From Salegentibacter lacus (lineage in GTDB: Bacteria; Bacteroidota; Bacteroidia; Flavobacteriales; Flavobacteriaceae), in the NCBI RefSeq assembly GCF_020164555.1, contig NZ_JAIQZB010000010.1, positions 1 through 64,000 on the forward strand: a stretch of DNA of 64,000 nucleotides. The letters are read 5' to 3'. Position 1 is the stretch's first letter, and each line of letters starts with the position of its first letter. Under the pieces are notes generated by a model. It searched no databases, was not told the origin of the DNA, and saw nothing but the letters and a program-made list of their open reading frames with translations. The position numbers and the translations under genes are program-made. Shown here in pieces: positions 9,299 through 17,983 of this stretch.

Positions 9299-9301
9299 AG
9301 T

Positions 9302-10741
9302 TTAAAATTTAAGATCGGTCACCGGTACTCCAAAATATAATTCAAGTACTTTTAGTTTAAAAATATAATCGTATTTGGTTCTTAGCACTTCACTTTGTGC
9401 ATTTTCATACCTTAATTTAGCCTGGCTAAATTCAAAAGCATTAGACATTCCCACATCAAAACGTTGAGTAGAATATTCAAAAGCCTGCTCCTGTGCATTA
9501 GCTGCAACAAGCGCCGCTTCGTAAGCTTCAAAAGCTCCTTCAGCATCTACATACGCTTGATAAACATTTGCTTCAAGATCCAGTTCTGCCTGTTCTAATT
9601 CATATTCAGCTCGTCTGGCGTTCACCTGGCTTCTTCTAACCTGAATTCTAGTGGCAAGACCATTAAAAATTGGAACACTTACCTGTACCCCGTAAGTAAT
9701 ACCATCGTTACGCTGTAATTGTTCGAAAAATGGCAGCGGACTACCAATAGTAGTAAGTGTATTTGGAGCAACCACAATATCGCCGGTTTCTTCTACCACA
9801 CCAATTTCGCGGGTAGGATCATTAGGGTCTATTTCTGCCCCAACAATTCTTCCCTGGCCAGATTCTCTGGTATTGTAGTTAAAGAAAGCTCCCACACTTG
9901 GGTAGTAAGCTCCTTTGGCAATTTCTACATCTTTTTGAGCAATTTCACGATTGGCTTCAGCAATTTTAATTTCAGATCGCTCTTCTTTGGCCTGTTCAAC
10001 AATATCATCTACCGAATTATCTAAAATCTCGGTACCGAAAATATCATAATCCCTTTCTACGATATCAAAATTTTCGTAATCCTTTATGAGTAAAGTTTGC
10101 GCCAAACTTATAAGCGAGATTCTAATATTATTTTTGGCAACAATTATTCGCTGAAGTTCATCTGCATTGGTAGCTTCAATCTCTAAAAGATCTCCCTGCG
10201 GTAAAGATCCCGCTTCAACCAGCTGCTGTGTTCTTTCTAATTGTTCCTGGGTAACTTCATTTTGCATTCTAAGAATCTCCAGGTTTTGCTTATTAAAAAG
10301 CACCTGTAAATAAGAATCTGCCACAAACAAAGTGATATCATCTTTCATCCTGTCCAGCGCATACTGACTTGCAAGTTCAGAGATTTTTGCACGTTGCAAC
10401 TGTTTAAAGTTTCTAAGTCCGTCAAAAAGATTAAGACTTGCGGTAACCCCTGCAGAAAAGTTTCTCGTTGTTTGTGTTTGTAAAACCCCGGTAGTGACAT
10501 TTTGGGTAAGACCTGTGTTCCAGGAATTCGTTGCAGAAGCATTTATATTTGGTAAAAAATTACCAATCGCATCTCTTCTACCCAGTTCAGCAAGCTCTAC
10601 ATCGAGTTCGCTTTGTTTTACTGAAATATTATTCTCCAGGGCATAATTAACACATTCCTGAAGTGTCCATTTATCGTCTTCCTGTGCTTGTATAAATAAC
10701 GCAGAAAATAAAAATATGGTTAGTAAGCTGTATTTTTTCAT
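9302..10741 (-). CDS. TolC family outer membrane efflux protein
   Basis: A 479-residue outer-membrane channel. A signal peptide (about residues 1-19, ending LFIQAQ) precedes WTLQECVNYALENNISVKQSELD, the usual start of flavobacterial TolC proteins. Two OEP repeats follow (about 45-230 and 260-475), with heptad-like Ala/Glu/Gln-rich helices and a short conserved end (YDYIFKLKVLELYFG). It forms the exit duct of the tripartite efflux system encoded around it. It is flanked within 3 and about 60 bases by adaptor genes on the same strand. Confidence 0.9.
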   Translation of the reverse strand: MKKYSLLTIFLFSALFIQAQEDDKWTLQECVNYALENNISVKQSELDVELAELGRRDAIGNFLPNINASATNSWNTGLTQNVTTGVLQTQTTRNFSAGVTASLNLFDGLRNFKQLQRAKISELASQYALDRMKDDITLFVADSYLQVLFNKQNLEILRMQNEVTQEQLERTQQLVEAGSLPQGDLLEIEATNADELQRIIVAKNNIRISLISLAQTLLIKDYENFDIVERDYDIFGTEILDNSVDDIVEQAKEERSEIKIAEANREIAQKDVEIAKGAYYPSVGAFFNYNTRESGQGRIVGAEIDPNDPTREIGVVEETGDIVVAPNTLTTIGSPLPFFEQLQRNDGITYGVQVSVPIFNGLATRIQVRRSQVNARRAEYELEQAELDLEANVYQAYVDAEGAFEAYEAALVAANAQEQAFEYSTQRFDVGMSNAFEFSQAKLRYENAQSEVLRTKYDYIFKLKVLELYFGVPVTDLKF

Positions 10742-10803
10742 AATAGGAATTGTAGTTGATGAGTCTATGAAATTCTAAACTTGTTACATTTTGATTTAAA
10801 AAT

Positions 10804-11922
10804 CTAACCTCCGGCAAATTCCGGACTTGGCTGAACCCTATTCCAAACCTTTATTTTATCGTCTTTGGAAATACCATTCTTCACTTCTACCTGAATTCCA
10901 TCACTTATCCCTAATTCCAAATCTCTTCTTTCAAATTCCTGATCTCCGGTTTCCACTTCCACGAAAGGCTCCTGGGTGTCTGGATCAAATTGAACCAGTG
11001 CTTCTTTAATGGCTAAAACCTCATCGGCCCTATCTAAAATAATAGATGCATTTGCACTTAAACCGGCACGAATAAAAGTAGTATCGGCTTTATCCAAAGT
11101 TCCTTTTATTTCAAACTGAATCGCTCCGTTTTCGTCTACACCTTTTGGTGCGATGTAATCTAAAATTGCATTAAAAGTTTTATTTTCTATTGCACCAACT
11201 GTTACTTCCAGCGGCAAATCTTCTTTAATTTTCCCAACTTCACTTTCGTCAACTTTACCTTCAAAAATCATTTCATTTATATCGGCAAGTGTGGCCAAAG
11301 TGGTTCCATCGTTAAAATTGTTACTTTCTATAACCTGGTTTCCAACCCGTACCGGCACATCTAACACCATTCCATCTACAGTAGATCTAATAAGGGTGTT
11401 GGCGGCACTACCTATACCACTGGTGGTTCCTGTTTGCACAATTTCAAAATTTTGCTGTGCAGATCTGTAATTTTGCTGCATTCTTTTATAGTTCGCTTCA
11501 GCATTATCAAAATCGTTTTGAGAGATCACCCCTTTTTCAAACAAAGCTTTTTGTCTTTCGTACGTTTTTTGCTCATTATCTAAATTGATCTTTGCTGTAG
11601 CTACAGCATCTTTAGCACTTTGCAAAGAATTTACATTCGGGATTACTCTAATTTTTGCAATAAGATCGCCGGCCTTAACTTTCTCTCCCGCTTCAATATA
11701 TATTTCATCTATAATTCCTGAAATATTAGGCTTAATAAGCACTTCTTCTTTCGGAACAATATTTCCCGTCGCCACCGTTTTCTTTACGATGGTTTCTATC
11801 GAAGCCTGCTCGGTTTCGTAAACCGTAGGATCCTCCTGATTTTTTTGAAACAAATAGTACAATGCACCTACAAAAACCACGGCGATCAATACTAAAATTG
11901 AGATGGTAACTGTTTTTTTCAT
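10804..11922 (-). CDS. Efflux periplasmic adaptor subunit (MacA-like), first copy
   Basis: A 372-residue membrane-fusion protein with an N-terminal anchor (about residues 5-25). It has the lipoyl half-motif VATGNIVPKEEVLIKPNISG, a short coiled-coil hairpin with EKGVISQNDFDNAEANYKRM, a second lipoyl segment, and barrel domains ending in VWNRVQPSPEF. It lies 35 bases downstream of the second permease gene, so it is the likely MacA-type partner of the two permeases and the ATPase. It resembles the adaptor at 8066-9298 in domain order, but the two are too different to be a recent duplication. Confidence 0.88.
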   Translation of the reverse strand: MKKTVTISILVLIAVVFVGALYYLFQKNQEDPTVYETEQASIETIVKKTVATGNIVPKEEVLIKPNISGIIDEIYIEAGEKVKAGDLIAKIRVIPNVNSLQSAKDAVATAKINLDNEQKTYERQKALFEKGVISQNDFDNAEANYKRMQQNYRSAQQNFEIVQTGTTSGIGSAANTLIRSTVDGMVLDVPVRVGNQVIESNNFNDGTTLATLADINEMIFEGKVDESEVGKIKEDLPLEVTVGAIENKTFNAILDYIAPKGVDENGAIQFEIKGTLDKADTTFIRAGLSANASIILDRADEVLAIKEALVQFDPDTQEPFVEVETGDQEFERRDLELGISDGIQVEVKNGISKDDKIKVWNRVQPSPEFAGG

Positions 11923-11957
11923 TTTTTGATTGAATTAGTCTTCTTTACTTTTTTATT

Positions 11958-13223
11958 TTATTCGGTTCTTAGAGCATCTACGGGCTTGATTTTAATCGCG
12001 TTTTGCGCCGGAATTAGCCCGGCCAGCAAGCCTGAACATATTAAAATCATTAAAGCAGTAATTACCACTCCAAGGTCTACACTTGGGTTGGCAAACATCA
12101 TTTCTGAGGTATCCATTCCGCTTAAGGCATAATTAATTCCAGCAATAATTCCGGTGGCGAAAATAATTCCAGTCATTCCTGAAATAATGGTAAGAAAAAT
12201 AGACTCCATTAAAATTTGACCTCTAATAGACCATGGTGTAGCGCCAAGTGCGCGTCTTATCCCAATTTCGTTGGTTCTTTCCTTTACCACAATTAGCATA
12301 ATATTGCTAATTCCAATAATACCAGATAGTAAAACCAGAATCCCCACGAAATAGGCGACGGCTTTTAATGCTACGAACAATCCGTTTATCTTATTGAATT
12401 CTTCATATAAGTCGAAATTACCAACCGCCCTATCGTCTTCAGGATGAATGGAATGCCGGCTTTTTATAAGATCTAAAACACTTGATTTTAAACTTGTAAT
12501 AGAATTTTCATCATTGGCGGTAATCGCCATCCATCCCACAGTATCTCCCATATTAAAAGCCTGGGAAAACGCAGTAAATGGAACATAAATTTCTTTCTGA
12601 GCTTCTTCGGCATTTCCACCGCCACCACCTTTTTTCTTGTAGGTGCCGATTACCATAAAATTAACGCCGTTTATTTTGAGATAGGTCCCCAAAACCTCTT
12701 CATTCTTTTCATACAATTCCCGCCGAACACCTTCACCAATTATGGCAACTTTTCGCTTATCCTGAATATCGAGATAATTTATAAACCTTCCGGAAGTAAC
12801 ATCCATAGGTTCCTGCTGAATGATTTCGGGGTAATCACCATATACATTAAAAGCACCGGTTTGAAGCCCACGTACCACATTGTTATTGCCTCCAAAGCCA
12901 CCTAATTGGTTTCTGGGAGAAATAAATCGAAGCCCTGGTACATTTTCCCGCAGAGCTTCAACATCAGAAGTTTTAAAATTATAGCGTCGACCTTTAGGAA
13001 GGCCTTTATAGGGTTTTGATGCGGTTTGTGTCCACATAAACATTGTATTGGTAGCAATACCACCAAAACCCTGCTTTACACCATTTTCAAGCCCCTTACC
13101 TGCTGCTAGTAAAATAACAAGGATAAAAATACCCCACATTACACCAAAAGCCGTAAGTAAAGTTCTAAACCAGTTAGCACTTAAGGCTTCAATTATTTCG
13201 CTCCATTTATCCCTGCTGAACAT
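11958..13223 (-). CDS. ABC transporter permease, MacB/FtsX type (second of pair)
   Basis: A 421-residue inner-membrane protein with the MacB topology. There is a first transmembrane helix (about residues 20-42, FGVMWGIFILVILLAAG), a large periplasmic MacB-PCD domain (about 45-280), then three C-terminal helices. These include GISNIMLIVVKERTNEIGIRRALGA, the FtsX/MacB signature, and the end AQNAIKIKPVDALRTE. It pairs with the permease at 13225-14472; the two genes are 1 base apart. Two half-permeases with one separate ATPase form a heterodimeric mechanotransmission ABC system, probably exporting small molecules, peptides or lipids through TolC. Confidence 0.88.
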   Translation of the reverse strand: MFSRDKWSEIIEALSANWFRTLLTAFGVMWGIFILVILLAAGKGLENGVKQGFGGIATNTMFMWTQTASKPYKGLPKGRRYNFKTSDVEALRENVPGLRFISPRNQLGGFGGNNNVVRGLQTGAFNVYGDYPEIIQQEPMDVTSGRFINYLDIQDKRKVAIIGEGVRRELYEKNEEVLGTYLKINGVNFMVIGTYKKKGGGGGNAEEAQKEIYVPFTAFSQAFNMGDTVGWMAITANDENSITSLKSSVLDLIKSRHSIHPEDDRAVGNFDLYEEFNKINGLFVALKAVAYFVGILVLLSGIIGISNIMLIVVKERTNEIGIRRALGATPWSIRGQILMESIFLTIISGMTGIIFATGIIAGINYALSGMDTSEMMFANPSVDLGVVITALMILICSGLLAGLIPAQNAIKIKPVDALRTE

Positions 13224-13224
13224 A

Positions 13225-14472
13225 TTATTCGTCTCTTAATGCTACAATAGGTTTAATTCTTGCCGCCCTCCAGGCAGGGAAGAATCCGGCGATTGCACCA
13301 GCCAAAACCAGGATAAAAACGGTAGTAAGCGCCACATTAAAATTAACTGCGGGATTTGAGATATACTGGGTTTCTATGAGTGGCCCCACAAATTCTAACA
13401 ACAATAAACTGGCAATTAAGCCTATGAATCCGGCGATAGCAGTTACAAAAATAGACTCGTGTAAAACCATCCCCACAATAGAGAGAGGCTCAGCACCAAG
13501 TGCTTTTCGTATGCCTATTTCCCTGGTTCTTTCTTTTACGATAATGAGCATAATATTACTCACTCCCACTACTCCTGCGATAATGGTACAAATACCCACT
13601 CCCCAAAAGAAGAATTTTATCATATCCATAAGGTCGAAAAAGCGTTTGGCATTCTCCAACGAGTTATTAATGCTTATTGCACTTTCATCGTCGGGAGCTA
13701 TGGTGTGTGTTTCTTTAAGTTGATTTTTTATCGCTTCAGAAAAACGATTAGAAGCGGCAAGCGCAGCTTCAAAGTTATCTTCGGGCTCTAAGGTAAAAGC
13801 CATATTGGCGATATTATTGCTACCTCCAAAAACACGCTGGGCGGTAGAAATAGGCATAAATACCCTACTTTCTTCCCGTTCACCGCCTGGATCGGTAAAA
13901 ACACCGACTACCTTAAAATTTACTCCGGAAATTTGAACATATTCACCAATTGGGTCTTTACTGTCTTTAAAAAGGTCGTTCCGAACTTTATTTCCAACCA
14001 CCACCACTTTTTCGAAGTTTTCGTGGTCTTTATAATTTACAAAGCGACCCTCTATCATACCGCTGTTTTCCAGAAACTGATAATCGGGATAAACGCCTTC
14101 TACACGATAGGAACCCGATTCTTTTCCGTAATTCACTATACCATTCCAAATTCTATAAATAGAAGATTTATATTCTAAATCGTCCTGATATTTTAAGGTG
14201 GTGTAATTGAAGTCTTCATTTTTCATCTGAATTCTTCTACCGGGATTCAGGCCTTTATATTCTTTAGAAGTAACGCCGGTATAGACATACATAATATTCG
14301 CGGCATCCCTTTTAAATTCCTGTGAAATACCATTACGCATTCCTTCACCAATGCCAAGAAGAACCACTAAAATAAAAATTCCCGAAGCTACCGAAAGCCC
14401 GGTTAAAAACGTTCGTAATTTGTTTTTACGAATCGTTTCAAATATCTCTTCCCAACGTTCAAGATCAAACAT
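13225..14472 (-). CDS. ABC transporter permease, MacB/FtsX type (first of pair)
   Basis: A 415-residue inner-membrane protein, paralogous to the neighbour at 11958-13223. It starts with FDLERWEEIFETIRKNKLRT and a first helix (FLTGLSVASGIFILVVLLGIG), followed by a periplasmic domain (about 45-275). Three helices follow with the signature GVSNIMLIIVKERTREIGIRKALGA, ending AWRAARIKPIVALRDE. The gene overlaps the end of the ATPase gene by 8 bases, which implies coupled translation. It acts as one half of the transmembrane part of the efflux ABC transporter. Confidence 0.88.
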   Translation of the reverse strand: MFDLERWEEIFETIRKNKLRTFLTGLSVASGIFILVVLLGIGEGMRNGISQEFKRDAANIMYVYTGVTSKEYKGLNPGRRIQMKNEDFNYTTLKYQDDLEYKSSIYRIWNGIVNYGKESGSYRVEGVYPDYQFLENSGMIEGRFVNYKDHENFEKVVVVGNKVRNDLFKDSKDPIGEYVQISGVNFKVVGVFTDPGGEREESRVFMPISTAQRVFGGSNNIANMAFTLEPEDNFEAALAASNRFSEAIKNQLKETHTIAPDDESAISINNSLENAKRFFDLMDMIKFFFWGVGICTIIAGVVGVSNIMLIIVKERTREIGIRKALGAEPLSIVGMVLHESIFVTAIAGFIGLIASLLLLEFVGPLIETQYISNPAVNFNVALTTVFILVLAGAIAGFFPAWRAARIKPIVALRDE

Positions 14473-15166
14473 TTTGTTGCGCTCTAACCTGGTTAACCTG
14501 TGTATCCTGAATAATTCTACCGTCTTTTAGATTGACGATTCGTTTTGTCATTGCTGCAATATCGGGTTCGTGTGTTACAACAAGTATGGTTCGACCTTCA
14601 TCATTAATTTCCTGAATTAAATTCATCACATCATAAGATGTTTTTGAATCTAAAGCCCCAGTAGGTTCATCGGCTAAAAGCACTTTTGGATCGCTGGCAA
14701 GCGCCCTCGCAATTGCTACACGCTGCTTTTGCCCTCCGGAAAGTTCATTTGGTAAATGTCCTGCCCAATCGGCCAGGCCAACTTTTTCCAGGTAACTCAT
14801 TGCTTTATCAATGCGTTCCCCGCGCTTAACTCCCTGATAATACAACGGAAGTGCTACATTATCCAAAGCATTTTTATAAGAAATAAGGTTGAAAGATTGA
14901 AAAATAAAACCCAGGAATTTATTCCTGTAGCGGGCAGCTATTTTTTCGTTAAGATTTTTAATTGCAACGCCATCTAAAGTGTAAGAACCTTCATCGGCCT
15001 CATCAAGCATCCCAAGAATGTTCAATAACGTAGATTTTCCAGATCCAGAAGATCCCATGATAGAAACGAGTTCGCCTTCAGCAACGCTAAAATTAATTCC
15101 TTTTAAGACGTGCAGCGAATTACTGCCCATTTTATAGGATTTGTGAAGATCTTTAATTTCTATCAT
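14465..15166 (-). CDS. ABC transporter ATP-binding protein (LolD/MacB-like)
   Basis: A 233-residue cytoplasmic nucleotide-binding subunit with all motifs intact. These are Walker A GSSGSGKST at residues 38-46, Q-loop Gln90, signature LSGGQ at 142-146, Walker B and catalytic Glu in LLADEPTGALD (163-173), and the switch His199. The sequence class is that of LolD/FtsE/MacB ATPases, which power MacB-fold permeases. It is the first gene of the operon that runs on through two permeases, adaptor, TolC, adaptor and tsaB. No consensus promoter was found in the 106-base gap upstream. Confidence 0.92.
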   Translation of the reverse strand: MIEIKDLHKSYKMGSNSLHVLKGINFSVAEGELVSIMGSSGSGKSTLLNILGMLDEADEGSYTLDGVAIKNLNEKIAARYRNKFLGFIFQSFNLISYKNALDNVALPLYYQGVKRGERIDKAMSYLEKVGLADWAGHLPNELSGGQKQRVAIARALASDPKVLLADEPTGALDSKTSYDVMNLIQEINDEGRTILVVTHEPDIAAMTKRIVNLKDGRIIQDTQVNQVRAQQNV

Positions 15167-15272
15167 CGTAGTGAAAATTACGGGTTGCTAACTTTTAACC
15201 AAAAGTGTCACCCATAAGACTCTACGAAAAGCGAAATGTTACATTTAATTGAAGAAAATATTTTGAAGTTGT

Positions 15273-15506
15273 TTAAGCTTCTTCCGACCTTTTAGCTTTT
15301 TTACGGGATCGATATATAAAATATCCTAAACCTCCAACAAGTAAATATGGAAAAGCCATTAGGTAAAGAATTCCGTTATTGATACCCTTTGCAGCGCTTT
15401 GATCGGTATCACTTTCTAAAACGGCCCGGCACATAGAGCATTGTGCTTCAGCTAATTCAGGAAGTAAAAGCAGAAAGAAGAAAATAATTAAAAACCTGAT
15501 TTTCAT
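15273..15506 (-). CDS. Small membrane protein with exported CxxC motif, oxidase-assembly neighbourhood
   Basis: A 77-residue protein with a signal segment (residues 2-20), then Cys23-Ser-Met-Cys26 (AQCSMCRAVLES), and one transmembrane helix (about 46-66) followed by a basic tail. The predicted topology puts the CxxC pair on the periplasmic side, directly after the signal cleavage region. No characterised family is recognised. It lies about 90 bases downstream of the DUF420 gene in a block of cytochrome oxidase assembly genes, so a role in copper or heme handling or thiol chemistry is a guess from context only. Confidence 0.72.
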   Translation of the reverse strand: MKIRFLIIFFFLLLLPELAEAQCSMCRAVLESDTDQSAAKGINNGILYLMAFPYLLVGGLGYFIYRSRKKAKRSEEA

Positions 15507-15597
15507 AGCGATAATTTCTGAAGGTAAATTTAAGAAATTTTATTAATAAGCTTCAATTACAGTTGTTAAGACTTAATTTCTTCCGAAGTAAATCAGC

Positions 15598-16137
15598 TTA
15601 ATAATACGGAAGCATAAAAATATAAACCAAAACCCCGGTAACTGCCACATATAACCAAATAGGAAAGGTCCAGCGGGCGATTTTAGCGTGTTTCTGATAT
15701 TCCCCGGTTAATCCACGATACATTGTAAAAAGTACCAAAGGAACTATAATTGCAGAAAGTACGATATGTGTGATAAGGATAAAGAAATAAACCGTGCGTA
15801 AAATACCTTCCCCACCATAAGGCACAGGATCGTTACTAATTTTAGAAATTACATAACTAACCAGAAATATAGCCGAAAGTATAAATGCGGTAATCATAAC
15901 ATTACGATGCAATTTATATTCCCTGATAGTCATAAAGAAATAGCCTAGCATCAATAAAATAGCCGTAGAACCATTTAGAACTGCGTGAAAAAACGGGAAT
16001 GTTCCTGTTTGTGCGCCAAAAATATTATAACGCTCGGGCAAGTACATAAGAATAAGTACTAAAATAGGTACCAGTACGGACAAAGCAATAATAACCGGAA
16101 CCGCTATTTTATCGGTTTTTGTTAACGTTCTTCTCAC
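15598..16137 (-). CDS. DUF420 domain-containing membrane protein
   Basis: A 179-residue inner-membrane protein with five hydrophobic segments (about residues 12-30, 45-65, 75-95, 115-135, 155-175). It has His residues in transmembrane regions (FPFFHAVLNG, ITHIVLSAI) typical of DUF420, a family found beside cytochrome c oxidase assembly genes and related to CtaG-like or cytochrome b-type proteins. The start is GTG at 16135-16137, overlapping the SCO stop by 4 bases (GTGA), which indicates translational coupling. Its exact role is unknown; help with heme or copper delivery to the oxidase is the usual suggestion. Confidence 0.85.
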   Translation of the reverse strand: MRRTLTKTDKIAVPVIIALSVLVPILVLILMYLPERYNIFGAQTGTFPFFHAVLNGSTAILLMLGYFFMTIREYKLHRNVMITAFILSAIFLVSYVISKISNDPVPYGGEGILRTVYFFILITHIVLSAIIVPLVLFTMYRGLTGEYQKHAKIARWTFPIWLYVAVTGVLVYIFMLPYY

Positions 16138-16895
16138 AGTAGTTTTTTAATATCTTCAATTAAAATTTCAATTTGAGGCTCTTCTTCACCTTCTGCAACC
16201 GATTTATTTCTTTCTACAGATCCACGATAGTAAATTATTGGATTTCCATAATCATCCAGCCGGGATCTAATATAACCTTCCTTATCTACCAAAGCGAATA
16301 AACCCTGATGAGCAAACCCGCCGGGAACTTCACTATTCTCTCCTGCATAAATATTATAACCAACATTGGCAAGACTGTAAATTGAATCTTTTTCACCGGT
16401 TAATAAATTCCAGTTTGGGTGATCTATTCCATAATTTTCAGCATAGGAATTTAACACTTCAGGAGTGTCGTGTTTAGGGTCTATAGTAAAAGATGCTATC
16501 CCGAAATCTTCTTTATTCTCAAATTCTTCCTGAACTTCTACCAGATTTTGATTCATAATTGGACAAATGGTTGGGCAGGTAGTAAAAAAGAATTCTGCGA
16601 CATAAACCTTCCCCAGGTAATCTTCATTTGTAATAGTATCGCCATCCTGATTTATCAATTCAAACTCGGGTGCTTTTTTCTTTCTACCGTTTATTTCAAT
16701 ATAAGAAAGTGCCTTATCGGTATTTAATCTTTTATCGGCACCTTTAATATTTAATCTATCAGATTTCACGACTTCATCGCTATTTATTGTTTCCACAATT
16801 TTTGGAATAAACATAATTCCAAAAACAAGAATAATAAGTGAAAGCCCTATGTAAGAATATTTCCTTTTCATTTTAATTATTTTTTCTTTCGGCAT
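16134..16895 (-). CDS. SCO family copper chaperone for cytochrome c oxidase
   Basis: A 253-residue membrane-anchored periplasmic thioredoxin-fold protein. A single N-terminal helix (about residues 16-34) is followed by the SCO domain with the copper-binding Cys107-Pro-Thr-Ile-Cys111 and the distant His196 (GGFAHQGLF), all three ligands being present. SCO proteins deliver copper to the CuA site of oxidase subunit II, whose gene lies at 41577-42644. An ATG at 16869-16871 (residue 9, MKRKYSYIG) is an equally good start and would remove the 23-base overlap with the upstream gene. It is coupled to DUF420 downstream. Confidence 0.9.
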   Translation of the reverse strand: MPKEKIIKMKRKYSYIGLSLIILVFGIMFIPKIVETINSDEVVKSDRLNIKGADKRLNTDKALSYIEINGRKKKAPEFELINQDGDTITNEDYLGKVYVAEFFFTTCPTICPIMNQNLVEVQEEFENKEDFGIASFTIDPKHDTPEVLNSYAENYGIDHPNWNLLTGEKDSIYSLANVGYNIYAGENSEVPGGFAHQGLFALVDKEGYIRSRLDDYGNPIIYYRGSVERNKSVAEGEEEPQIEILIEDIKKLL

Positions 16896-17517
16896 TGTTC
16901 TTTTTTAAAGCCAGCCTGTACTCGGCAAGAATCACTTTTACATCGTCATTCATTTTATCGCTCAGTTCGGCAACCGAACGGGAATCGTAACCATAAACCT
17001 TCCCCAAGTCTTCATCCTCATCACGACCTCTTAAATTAAGTTCTTTATCTACAATAAAAACGTATGGAGTGTAAGTATCATCAAGTTCATGTGGGGTATT
17101 AAAACTCTCAAAGATTTCTTTTACTTCGGCCGATGTTCCAAAAATAAATTGCCATTTTTCAGTTTTAGAAATACCGCTAAATTCTTCTTTAAATTTTTCA
17201 GCTTCCTCCCTGGCTTCTTCGGGCAAAACAACCACAAACTGAAAATCGTTGAATTCGTAATATTTTTCAAGTATTTTTTGATCGAGATTAAAGGTGTTGC
17301 CTTTTAGGTTATCAAGGTCTTTTCCGAAGAAAGCAACAATGCTTATTTTATCTTCTAAACTAATCGGTTTTCCATCAAAACTTTCAAATTCTGAAACATC
17401 GTTAACACCTTCAGTTAACACAGGCAATTTGGCAAAATTATTTTGACCTGAAGCAAAAAACATATAAGCGAGGATAGGTAATGCGAAGAGCACTAAAAGT
17501 ACTAAAAACTTTTTCAT
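16873..17517 (-). CDS. Sco-like thioredoxin-fold protein lacking the copper cysteines
   Basis: A 214-residue protein with an N-terminal membrane anchor or signal (about residues 3-22) and then a domain whose order of strands resembles SCO/peroxiredoxin proteins. Visible segments are DGKPISLEDKISIVAFFG, FVVVLPEEAREEAEKF and TPYVFIVDKELNLRGR. The position where SCO has CxxxC reads GKDLDNL, and the whole protein contains no cysteine, so it cannot bind copper or act as a thiol reductase in the usual way. It directly precedes SCO in the same transcript. A structural or assembly role is an inference; the specific function is unknown. Confidence 0.75.
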   Translation of the reverse strand: MKKFLVLLVLFALPILAYMFFASGQNNFAKLPVLTEGVNDVSEFESFDGKPISLEDKISIVAFFGKDLDNLKGNTFNLDQKILEKYYEFNDFQFVVVLPEEAREEAEKFKEEFSGISKTEKWQFIFGTSAEVKEIFESFNTPHELDDTYTPYVFIVDKELNLRGRDEDEDLGKVYGYDSRSVAELSDKMNDDVKVILAEYRLALKKNNAERKNN

Positions 17518-17544
17518 AATCCGATCTATAGAAGTGGGTGCAAA

Positions 17545-17572
17545 AATAAAAAGACGGTTTCAAAAAACCGCC
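17545..17572 (-). terminator. Intrinsic terminator after oxidase subunit IV
   Basis: On the minus strand an 8-bp stem (GGCGGTTT with AAACCGTC, one G-U pair) with a 4-base loop is followed by TTTTTATTTTT. It separates subunit IV from the Sco-like gene downstream, so the latter probably relies on readthrough or its own promoter. Confidence 0.75.
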
Positions 17573-17602
17573 TTTCTATACATTTTTAACTTTTAAGCTC
17601 TT

Positions 17603-17965
17603 TTAAAAATCCCAGGCTACGTGGTTAGTTTTAAATACCTCATAAATATAATTACCCTCTGTTAAGAGTATAAAAATAAGATAACTAATAAGAAAGACTG
17701 ACGACCAAACTATTGCTCTTCGCAGTCCTTTGGTTTCACCTTCAAGGTGCATAAAAGACCAGGCAATATAATAAGCTTTATAAATTGTAAGTATGATAAA
17801 TATCCAGTTAAGGAGCGACATACTTAAAAAAGAAGTATCTGTAAGAAATTCCGGTTTTAAAATCCCTAAAACAACTTCTATAAGTGTAACGATAGATAGG
17901 ATTACAAATACCGTCCAGATTCTCTTTGTGTTAGATTCGTGATGATGTGCTGTACCGTGTGCCAT
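17603..17965 (-). CDS. Cytochrome c oxidase subunit IV family protein
   Basis: A 120-residue membrane protein with a His-rich cytoplasmic N-terminus (MAHGTAHHHES) and three transmembrane helices (about residues 15-35, 47-70, 82-105). This fits the prokaryotic cytochrome c oxidase subunit IV family (CtaF/CyoD-like). It stabilises the aa3 oxidase. It follows the subunit III gene by 18 bases and ends in a terminator, so it is the last gene of the ctaB-subunit III-subunit III-subunit IV transcript. Confidence 0.85.
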   Translation of the reverse strand: MAHGTAHHHESNTKRIWTVFVILSIVTLIEVVLGILKPEFLTDTSFLSMSLLNWIFIILTIYKAYYIAWSFMHLEGETKGLRRAIVWSSVFLISYLIFILLTEGNYIYEVFKTNHVAWDF

Positions 17966-17983
17966 TTTTAATATTTTCTGAAA

